From: a bacterium
Lineage (GTDB): Bacteria > Cyanobacteriota > Vampirovibrionia > Gastranaerophilales > Gastranaerophilaceae
Assembly: GCA_024408905.1 (NCBI GenBank)
Contig: JAKSUP010000047.1
Span: forward strand, 1 to 8,092
Reading direction: 5' to 3'
DNA length: 8,092 bases
In this document: positions 1 through 5,362 of the stretch, one piece after another
Position numbering within the stretch: position 1 is the first letter of the stretch
How the letters are laid out: each line of letters begins with the position of its first letter
The notes under the pieces: model-generated
Seen by the model: the letters and a program-made list of their open reading frames with translations, nothing else
Databases searched by the model: none
Told to the model about the DNA's origin: nothing
Translations under genes and position numbers: made by a program

Positions 1-11
1 AGAATGTCTGC

Positions 12-73
12 AACAGCCATTCTGTCACGCAACCGAAGGTTGCTCTAAACGGTGGCTGTTTTTCTTTTCTTTT
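12..73 (+). terminator. Terminator-like structured RNA end at the left edge
   Basis: Bases 12-19 (AACAGCCA) pair perfectly with 53-60 (TGGCTGTT). Inside that stem sits a second perfect hairpin, GCAACC (29-34), loop GAA, GGTTGC (38-43). A T-rich tract (59-73, broken only by two C) follows directly, as in a Rho-independent terminator reading rightwards. The gene or small RNA it would end lies left of the window. The branched fold is more elaborate than a simple terminator, so this could also be the 3' end of a structured RNA. Confidence 0.5.
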
Positions 74-75
74 GG

Positions 76-121
76 GTGCGTTTTCTTTTCTTTTATTTGC
101 AAAAAAGAAAAGAAAATGCAC
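76..121. repeat. Long pyrimidine/purine inverted repeat (19-bp hairpin)
   Basis: Bases 76-94 pair with 103-121 over 19 positions, with one G-T wobble (80 with 117) and an 8-base loop. The left arm is nearly all T and C after its first five bases, and the right arm is A and G. The core TTTTCTTTTCTTTT (81-94) also occurs just upstream at 60-73, so the inverted repeat is joined to a direct repeat. It has no gene of its own. It may be a second terminator or a dispersed intergenic palindrome, and the sequence alone cannot decide which. Confidence 0.55.
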
Positions 122-150
122 ATAGATAAAAAAAATAAAGAAATAGTAAA

Positions 151-191
151 ACCCCCTCCTGCCTTTCAGGCACCCTCCCCTAGGGAGAGGG
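151..191. repeat. GC-rich double-hairpin intergenic element
   Basis: Two adjacent hairpins stand out as a GC-rich island in very AT-rich surroundings. The first is TGCCT (160-164), loop TTC, AGGCA (168-172). The second pairs CCCTC (173-177) with GAGGG (187-191) and CCC (178-180) with GGG (183-185), with a one-base bulge at 186 and a TA turn. A run of five C (152-156) precedes them. The layout resembles REP-like dispersed palindromes found between genes in many bacteria. No other copy occurs in this window, so repeat status is inferred. Confidence 0.5.
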
Positions 192-233
192 AAATAGATA
201 CCAATAATAAATATTATGTAGATTATGTTACAG

Positions 234-273
234 CAAAAAAGTGTCCATACTTTTTGGACACTTTCTTTTTTTT
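234..273 (-). terminator. Terminator of clpP, probably bidirectional
   Basis: AAAGTGTCCA (238-247) pairs perfectly with TGGACACTTT (255-264) around a 7-base loop. On the minus strand the stem is followed by a run of T (complement of the A run at 234-240), which suits termination of clpP about 95 bases past its stop. On the plus strand it is followed by C and T-rich 265-273, so it could also stop transcription entering from the left. The rest of 274-357 is AT-rich and shows no gene. Confidence 0.85.
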
Positions 274-357
274 GCTATAACACAATACAAACCATAATCC
301 TATTAAAGCTTATGAATTTACCTTGTGTTTAAAGTATATACTTTTTGTTACAAAATT

Positions 358-960
358 TTACACAGATGTAACAACTTTGTCTATCAAACCATACTCTACT
401 GCTTCTGCTGCAGATAAGTAGTGGTCACGCTCACAGTCTTCTTTGACTTTATCGAACGGTTGACCTGAATTTTCTGCCATAATTCCAATCAACATGTCTT
501 TCATTCTTAAAATTTCTTTTGCTTCAAGCTCTATATCAGTAGCTTGTCCTTTTGCTCCACCTAAAGGTTGGTGAATCATTATTCTTGCACTTGGTAATGC
601 CATTCTTTTGCCTTTAGCACCTGCTGATAACAAGAACGCACCCATAGAGGCAGCTTCACCAAGACATATAGTTTGAACATCTGCCTTAATTAGGTTCATA
701 GTATCATATATAGCCATACCTGCAGTTATTACGCCACCCGGAGAATTAATATAAAGCATAATGTCTTTTTCAGGGTTTTCACTATCCAATAACAACAACT
801 GAGCTACAACGGAGTTTGCAACTTCGTCATCAATTTCTGTTCCTAAAAATATAATTCTTTCTCTTAATAGTCTTGAAAAAATATCAAAAGATTTTTCACC
901 TCTGGATGATGATTCAATAACTGTAGGAACATAGCTTAATATTTTTTGATTATCTGTCAT
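358..960 (-). CDS. clpP: ATP-dependent Clp protease proteolytic subunit
   Basis: ClpP is the barrel-shaped serine peptidase of the cytoplasm. It degrades proteins fed to it by a Clp/Hsp100 ATPase such as ClpX, ClpA or ClpC. The 200-residue protein has the usual length. The catalytic triad is visible: Ser105 in GEAASMGAF, His130 in MIHQPLGG and Asp179 in ERDHYLS. The YINSPGG strand-turn (70-76) that shapes the substrate groove is intact. The residue after the first G of the serine motif is Glu, where Gln or Met is commoner. That is a minor variant. The ATG start is fixed by AAGGAG at 967-972 on the minus strand, 6 bases upstream. No clpX or tig gene is adjacent. A promoter in the 92-bp gap upstream suggests at least partly independent transcription, and a strong hairpin terminator follows. 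Identity is certain. Confidence 0.98.
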   Translation of the reverse strand: MTDNQKILSYVPTVIESSSRGEKSFDIFSRLLRERIIFLGTEIDDEVANSVVAQLLLLDSENPEKDIMLYINSPGGVITAGMAIYDTMNLIKADVQTICLGEAASMGAFLLSAGAKGKRMALPSARIMIHQPLGGAKGQATDIELEAKEILRMKDMLIGIMAENSGQPFDKVKEDCERDHYLSAAEAVEYGLIDKVVTSV

Positions 961-987
961 AAAATTCTCCTTCTACGTCTTACGAAC

Positions 988-1016
988 ATTCTACAATAAT
1001 TTAAAAACAGACGCAA
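988..1016 (-). promoter_or_regulatory. Candidate sigma-70 promoter of clpP
   Basis: On the minus strand a TTGCGT box (1011-1016) and a TAGAAT box (988-993) are 17 bases apart. The -10 matches the consensus at five of six bases, and the -35 matches at its first three. Transcription would begin near 981 and give a leader of about 20 bases carrying the AAGGAG ribosome site. No heat-shock operator is seen here. Confidence 0.5.
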
Positions 1017-1052
1017 TCAGCAAAATGAAGGAATTAATATCCCGTGCAAATG

Positions 1053-1352
1053 CTATCTGGTTTTAATCGCGTCTTCCAATGCTTTTTCTAAGACTTCAAT
1101 TTTTGATTCTAAAACTTTCACGCGTGAGGAACTTTCAGAAGAAGACACAGCCTCCTTTTCTAAAGCCCTTTTGTATTTATTTATCTTACTATTCTTGACA
1201 TTTACCCATATACCCATTAATAATATACCAAGAATTAGTCCACACAAAAATTCTACGGCAAATATAGGTTGAGCATCAAATTGCATATAAGAATATACTG
1301 CACCATATATTGTTCCACAAGCCAATAACAATTGAAAGATTATTTTTTTCAT
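1053..1352 (-). CDS. Small membrane protein, LapA/DUF1049-like, with coiled-coil tail
   Basis: This 99-residue protein has two hydrophobic segments (about 4-22 and 31-52), then a charged, cytoplasmic-looking tail. In the tail, residues 57-95 show heptad-like spacing of Val, Leu and Ile (LESKIEVLEKALEDAI), so a coiled coil is likely. Two short helices plus a basic linker and a coil is the architecture of the LapA/DUF1049 family, whose members in proteobacteria act in the inner membrane in lipopolysaccharide assembly. I infer membership from topology only, and the function here is unknown. The ATG start has AAGGAG at 1358-1363 on the minus strand, 5 bases upstream. It lies 92 bp upstream of clpP in the same direction and is divergent from flhB. 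Coding status is well supported by the ribosome site and protein architecture. Confidence 0.8.
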   Translation of the reverse strand: MKKIIFQLLLACGTIYGAVYSYMQFDAQPIFAVEFLCGLILGILLMGIWVNVKNSKINKYKRALEKEAVSSSESSSRVKVLESKIEVLEKALEDAIKTR

Positions 1353-1373
1353 AAGAACTCCTTTGTCAATATA

Positions 1374-1403
1374 ATTTTACAATAAAAACCTTATTTATGG
1401 TAA
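1374..1403 (-). promoter_or_regulatory. Candidate promoter of the small membrane protein gene
   Basis: On the minus strand TTACCA (1398-1403) and TAAAAT (1374-1379) are 18 bases apart, with four and five of six bases matching the sigma-70 boxes. The start point would fall about 20 bases upstream of the ATG. The region is so AT-rich that chance boxes are common. Confidence 0.35.
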
Positions 1404-1406
1404 TAT
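1376..1406 (+). promoter_or_regulatory. Weak candidate promoter of flhB
   Basis: TTTACA (1376-1381) and TAATAT (1401-1406) could serve as -35 and -10 boxes, but the 19-base spacer is long. Other AT-rich hexamers, such as TATGAT at 1405-1410, are equally possible. No sigma-28 type promoter was recognised. This stretch overlaps the candidate divergent promoter on the other strand, so the two directions would compete. Confidence 0.25.
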
Positions 1407-1446
1407 GATATATATATAAATCCAACTAAACAGGTAGCTTTATTAA

Positions 1447-2520
1447 ATGGGTGATGAAGATAAACAATTTGACGCCACTCCACAGAAATTGGAGAGAGCC
1501 AGAAAAGAAGGACAAGTTGTTAAATCAAAAGATGTATCAACTGCGTTGTCTTTATTAGTAATGTTTTCGTTTATTTATATGCTATCTCCTTTAATTTGGA
1601 AATTGATTGTCGGATTGTTTAGAACTTTGTATGAGCAAATTCCCAATCACACGTTAGACAATATTGGGATTCCATATATTTTGACGATGACAATAATTCC
1701 TTCTGTTGCAATAATCGGGTCAATTCTTTTTGTTGCAGCCTTTGTTGCAATTTTAGGTGATTTTTTTCAAGTCGGCCCACTCGTTGCAACAGCTCCATTA
1801 GTTCCTAAATTAGATAAATTAAACCCTACAAAGTACTTCAAAAACTTATTTCAAGTAAAAACGCTTTTTGAACTGTTTAAAAACATTTTAAAAGTAGTAA
1901 TCTTGGGGATTGTCGGATGGTCAGTATATCGTTCACACCTTGAAGACATCCTGGGATTGGCAGCTATAGATAACAACTTTGCTGTTTTGATTGAATTTGG
2001 AAAGCTAATTGTTGAATTTATTTATAAAGCTTGTATTGCATTCTTGATTATTGCAGCTGCAGACTATGGAGTTACAAAATGGAAATTTTTAAAAGATCAA
2101 AAAATGTCTTTTAAAGAAATTAAAGATGAATATAAAAACTCAGAAGGTGATCCACAAGTTAAAGCAGCGCTTAGGCAACGTCGTATGCAGATGCTTCAAA
2201 GAGGCGCAATGGATTCTGTTCCTGAAGCTGATTTTGTAGTTAGAAATCCTATTCACGTTGCTTGCGCAATGAAATATGATGCTGAAACTATGCAGTCACC
2301 TACGCTTACGGCAAAGGGAACCGAGTTGATTGCAAAGCAAATTATAGAAATTGCACAAAAACACAATGTCCCTGTTATTGATAATCCTCCTGTAGCACGT
2401 GCGCTATTTAGAATGGTTGATATTAATCAACAAATACCACCGGAGTTATATAAAGCCGTAGCTGAAATTTTACTATTTGTTTATGGTTTAAAAAATAAAC
2501 AAAATAACCCTAATAGTTAA
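1447..2520 (+). CDS. flhB: Flagellar type III export switch protein FlhB, NPIH variant
   Basis: FlhB sits in the inner membrane at the flagellar export gate. After self-cleavage it switches export from rod/hook proteins to filament proteins. The 357-residue length is typical. The N-terminus has the family pattern ATPQKLERARKEGQV (10-24). Hydrophobic segments lie near 34-58, 80-107, 145-163 and 180-205. The cytoplasmic part carries the conserved linker KDEYKNSEGDPQVKA (226-240) and late motifs VIDNPPVARAL (310-320) and IPPELYKAVAEIL (330-342). The cleavage site, NPTH in most homologues, reads NPIH at 267-270, with catalytic Asn and Pro kept and Thr replaced by Ile. The ATG is the first start after an in-frame TAA (1444-1446), and its ribosome site is weak (AGGT at 1432-1435). 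A sigma factor gene follows after 87 bases. A type III secretion homologue (YscU family) is the alternative, but the sigma neighbour favours flagella. Confidence 0.93.
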   Translation: MGDEDKQFDATPQKLERARKEGQVVKSKDVSTALSLLVMFSFIYMLSPLIWKLIVGLFRTLYEQIPNHTLDNIGIPYILTMTIIPSVAIIGSILFVAAFVAILGDFFQVGPLVATAPLVPKLDKLNPTKYFKNLFQVKTLFELFKNILKVVILGIVGWSVYRSHLEDILGLAAIDNNFAVLIEFGKLIVEFIYKACIAFLIIAAADYGVTKWKFLKDQKMSFKEIKDEYKNSEGDPQVKAALRQRRMQMLQRGAMDSVPEADFVVRNPIHVACAMKYDAETMQSPTLTAKGTELIAKQIIEIAQKHNVPVIDNPPVARALFRMVDINQQIPPELYKAVAEILLFVYGLKNKQNNPNS

Positions 2521-2607
2521 AAAAAATCATCTTTTAGGAGTAGGCTGAAATCTTGAAAAATATTCAAAATCAAGGTAAGATTAAAAAAGATTATTGAATA
2601 AGAGAAG

Positions 2608-3306
2608 ATGGATAGTAATACTTTAATCAAACAATACCTAGGTGTTGTACAAAAAATTGCAAGAGTTGAGCATCGGCGTATACCTAACCACATGATTGAA
2701 TATGAAGAATTGGTTAGTATAGGCGTGATTGCTATCCAAACTTTAATAAAAGGAAAAACAGAAGAACAACTGGCACATTATAATGAAGCTTATATAGGTA
2801 CGGCTGTTCGTTGGGCAATTCGTAATGAATTAAGACACAGATATAAATGGTATACTCTTAAACATAAAAGCGAAGGCGAGGAACAAGATCCATATTTGAC
2901 AGATTCGCAAGAAAACACTTTGGAAGATGATAATTCCGGAGATATGGGTTTTTCTATATCACCAAGTAAAGTTAGAGAAGCTGTTTATGAAACAATTCTG
3001 TCAATAGATGGACTTGCTGCAGCTGCAACTGACAATGCTTCGCCATTTGATTTTATAAAAGATCCATCTGCAATGCCTGATGAGAAGGCAGAAATCGTAG
3101 AAATGAGCCGATTGATAAAACAAGCTATTGCTCAATTACCTCAAAAAGAACGTACTGTTGTTGAATACAGGTTTTATAGAAATATGCAGGCAAAAGATAT
3201 TGCAACAACAGTTGGACTATCACCATCAAGAATTACAAGAATTATACAGTTCTCTCTTAATCAAATAAAAGAATATTTAAAAGCAAGAGGCAGGGAAGAC
3301 TACTAA
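2608..3306 (+). CDS. FliA-like (sigma-28 group) RNA polymerase sigma factor
   Basis: This 232-residue group 3 sigma factor has the size of FliA/SigD. Region 2 is at about 6-82: YLGVVQKIARV, then EYEELVSIGVIAIQTLI for core binding, and YIGTAVRWAIRNELRH for -10 recognition. Region 4 is at about 166-226 with IAQLPQKERTVVEYRFY, and the helix-turn-helix KDIATTVGLSPSRITRIIQ (196-214) would contact the -35 box. Between them region 3 is eroded. An acidic stretch (88-112) stands where the first helix of the region 3 HTH is expected, followed by a recognisable second part, ISPSKVREAVYETILSIDGL (117-136). In flagellated bacteria FliA transcribes late flagellar and chemotaxis genes, and the flhB neighbour fits that role. 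A SigB/SigF-type role cannot be excluded, so no symbol is given. The ATG follows an in-frame TAA (2599-2601), and its ribosome site is weak (AGAGAAG). The stop overlaps the convergent methyltransferase stop. Confidence 0.85.
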   Translation: MDSNTLIKQYLGVVQKIARVEHRRIPNHMIEYEELVSIGVIAIQTLIKGKTEEQLAHYNEAYIGTAVRWAIRNELRHRYKWYTLKHKSEGEEQDPYLTDSQENTLEDDNSGDMGFSISPSKVREAVYETILSIDGLAAAATDNASPFDFIKDPSAMPDEKAEIVEMSRLIKQAIAQLPQKERTVVEYRFYRNMQAKDIATTVGLSPSRITRIIQFSLNQIKEYLKARGREDY

Positions 3307-3869
3307 TCCCTATACGCAATTAAAATTCCACCCGGCATTTCAAGAATTTCGGATTGAAAATCTTTGTCGTTTTCAATTGCTTCAATGAACGGTTGCACTT
3401 TTAATAAGTGAGATATGATATTATCTGCTACTATCATTGCTTTTTGTGTTAAATGCGGCTTTATTAGTTCCAAATACTTTACGTATTCACCTTTGTTTGC
3501 ATCGATAAAAACAAAATCAAACTTTTCATCTTTATCAAGGTTATTTATAACTTCACAGGCATCACCTTGCAGAGGGCTTACTATATCAGCTACACCACAT
3601 TTTTTAAAATTTTCAATCGCTACGCTCTGGCGCTTTTCATAATATTCAATGGTTGTAAGTTTTCCACCGGTAGATTTTAATGCTTTAGCAATCCATAATC
3701 CTGAATATCCGTTTGACGTACCTATTTCCAAAACATTTTGCGCATTTATCATTTTGATAAATGTATTAATCAACAGCCCGGTTTCTTTCGGGACATTCCA
3801 AAATTCTTTCTGTGTTTTTTCCAGCTCTGAAAATGTATCAAGGGTAATTTCGTCCATCAAAAACTGCAT
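3303..3869 (-). CDS. Class I SAM-dependent O-methyltransferase (COG4122, caffeoyl-CoA/TrmR type)
   Basis: This 188-residue protein has a Rossmann-like fold that would transfer a methyl group from S-adenosylmethionine. Motif I is NVLEIGTSNGYSGLWIA (45-61), the glycine-rich SAM loop. TTIEYYEKR (72-80) ends strand 2 with the acidic residue that binds the ribose. FDFVFIDANKGEYVKYL (117-133) holds the Asp123-Asn125 pair, and VADNII (147-152) supplies the metal-ligand Asp149-Asn150 usual in the divalent-metal-dependent COMT branch. Relatives include catechol and caffeoyl-CoA methyltransferases and bacterial TrmR (tRNA wobble 5-methoxyuridine). It is a little shorter than TrmR, and the substrate cannot be read from the sequence. 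Only 8 bases separate it from the propeller gene. Its AGGTGA ribosome site (3874-3879) overlaps that gene's stop codon, which suggests coupled translation. It is the last gene of the grpE operon and converges on the sigma gene with no visible terminator. Confidence 0.9.
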   Translation of the reverse strand: MQFLMDEITLDTFSELEKTQKEFWNVPKETGLLINTFIKMINAQNVLEIGTSNGYSGLWIAKALKSTGGKLTTIEYYEKRQSVAIENFKKCGVADIVSPLQGDACEVINNLDKDEKFDFVFIDANKGEYVKYLELIKPHLTQKAMIVADNIISHLLKVQPFIEAIENDKDFQSEILEMPGGILIAYRD

Positions 3870-3877
3870 CTTATCAC

Positions 3878-5317
3878 CTATTTAAAAAGTTTGACTTTGT
3901 CTGTTATAATAACATCTTTAATAGGAACGCTAATTTCATATGTTCTTAGAATTTTACCTGTTGATAAATCAAATATAGAATACTTGTTCTTTTTAACATC
4001 AGCTATAACGCTTAAATTTGTACCTTTAATCCTATGAAAAACAGTAGAAAATCCGTCAGTATCCAAAGAAATGGTACCAACTACCTTGTTAGATACCGTG
4101 TTTATTTTTTGGATTTCATTATTTTGCGCCCCAAGGACATATAATGTATCACCATATACTTGCATTGCCATTGGTTTATTTACGGTGGAATACTCATCCA
4201 TTAATTCTAATGTTTCGTAGTCAATAACTGCAATTCTGGACCTCGTTCTGCTTGTTATATAAACTTTTCCATTAATGAATTCTATTGCAGTTACATTAGG
4301 AAATACTCCCAAGCTTCTTAGTTGATACATATTTTGGGTATCAATAACCCAAACTTCATTTTTCATTTTGTCAGAATAAAAAATCTTTCCGTCAGATAGT
4401 TTTAATTTTTCACAATAACCATTAATTTTAATTTTTTTAATCAATGACATTGTCTTTAAATCTATAACAAATATTGTATTTGCTATTGGTGCTGTAACAT
4501 ATGCAACACTGTTTTCTTCGTCAATAAGAATTTCTTCCGGGAAGGCAGATAAATCTATTTGTTTAATGAATCTTGAATCGGCGATTGACACAACATCCAA
4601 AAATGGTCTTTCAAAAGATGTTACTAACAAAAACTCTCCGTCATTAACACTTTTTACACATATAGGTATAGATTTTTGTGCCAAAGAATATGTAGAAAGA
4701 ACTTTTCCGGGTTCTAATACTTGTATGTTTTTAGAATAATTTGTCGTAACATAAATTACTTTATCTTTTATTTGAGGTAAAACAGTCTGATTAGCAGATG
4801 ATTTTACAGGATCAATAAATTCTTCAAAGCTTTCTTTTTGAGTCCTTTTAATTATATCCTCACTTTTGGTATCTATTTTTAAGTTACCAATAATTCCCTT
4901 TATGTTTTCAGGTATTATCAAACCACTCGGGACAAGCATGTCTTGTGGAAGCAATCCGGTCCTAACCTGTATAGGAGGCGTTGTTTGGTGCAATACTGTT
5001 TTATGACCTGCATTATCACTTATGACCTTCATCATAACAAAATCGTTATTAAAGATAATTATGTCAGGCTTATCTTTTAATTCTTTATGCTCAGGGAATG
5101 ATTGTTTTACATTCAGAGTTTTTATATCTGAGAATAATGAAGGAAATAATGGCAGGTAGATTGTACCATCCGGTAGAATTACCACACCATCAAATCTAAT
5201 ATCTGTACCTGGTACAGTTTTATTAACATAATCTACTACTTCTTGCGGCATTTTTGCGGCAAACGACATGGCTGCAGATAATATAAATACAACTAAAAGT
5301 GATAAAAACTTGCGCAA
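3878..5317 (-). CDS. Secreted YncE/YVTN-like beta-propeller protein of unknown role
   Basis: Starting at TTG 5317 the protein has 479 residues. It opens with a textbook signal peptide, MRKFLSLLVVFILSAAMSFA then AKMP, so export by Sec is expected. A 39-base-longer reading from GTG 5356 is open but has no ribosome site and adds a charged leader. The TTG has GGGAG 7 bases upstream, so I prefer it. Residues about 23-150 form an N-terminal domain that I do not recognise, with a proline-rich stretch near 110-135. From about 185 to the end, blades repeat the pattern of a short strand, a turn and an I-x-V-I-D strand: NTIFVIDLKTM, NEVWVIDTQNM, SRIAVIDYETL, NEIQKINTVSN and NKYSIFDLSTG. This is the YVTN/YncE propeller type, usually a binding or scaffold fold. 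No catalytic motif or anchor was seen. It lies 45 bases after dnaJ and 8 before the methyltransferase gene, in one operon. Confidence 0.8.
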   Translation of the reverse strand: MRKFLSLLVVFILSAAMSFAAKMPQEVVDYVNKTVPGTDIRFDGVVILPDGTIYLPLFPSLFSDIKTLNVKQSFPEHKELKDKPDIIIFNNDFVMMKVISDNAGHKTVLHQTTPPIQVRTGLLPQDMLVPSGLIIPENIKGIIGNLKIDTKSEDIIKRTQKESFEEFIDPVKSSANQTVLPQIKDKVIYVTTNYSKNIQVLEPGKVLSTYSLAQKSIPICVKSVNDGEFLLVTSFERPFLDVVSIADSRFIKQIDLSAFPEEILIDEENSVAYVTAPIANTIFVIDLKTMSLIKKIKINGYCEKLKLSDGKIFYSDKMKNEVWVIDTQNMYQLRSLGVFPNVTAIEFINGKVYITSRTRSRIAVIDYETLELMDEYSTVNKPMAMQVYGDTLYVLGAQNNEIQKINTVSNKVVGTISLDTDGFSTVFHRIKGTNLSVIADVKKNKYSIFDLSTGKILRTYEISVPIKDVIITDKVKLFK

Positions 5318-5324
5318 TATATTT

Positions 5325-5329
5325 CTCCC
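5325..5329 (-). promoter_or_regulatory. Ribosome binding site that decides the propeller start
   Basis: GGGAG on the minus strand lies 7 bases upstream of TTG (5315-5317). The alternative GTG at 5354-5356 is preceded only by AT-rich sequence that follows the dnaJ stop. The TTG also gives a far better signal peptide. Confidence 0.65.
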
Positions 5330-5362
5330 AATCTCTTTTCTTCTTAATTCTACCACAAGAAT

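Noticed and set aside
331..344. Perfect 14-bp palindrome AAAGTATATACTTT downstream of clpP
   Set aside because: It is purely AT-rich around a TATATA core, has no T tract placed to make it a good terminator, and has no second copy in the window, so chance is likely.
3415..3885. Two open frames on the plus strand (3415-3642 and 3649-3885)
   Set aside because: They lie wholly opposite the methyltransferase gene, whose SAM motifs are clear. They have no ribosome site and no recognisable protein features.
5318..5356. GTG at 5356 as start of the propeller protein
   Set aside because: It has no ribosome site, and the added leader is charged and weakens the signal peptide. TTG 5317 has GGGAG at 7 bases and an ideal signal sequence.
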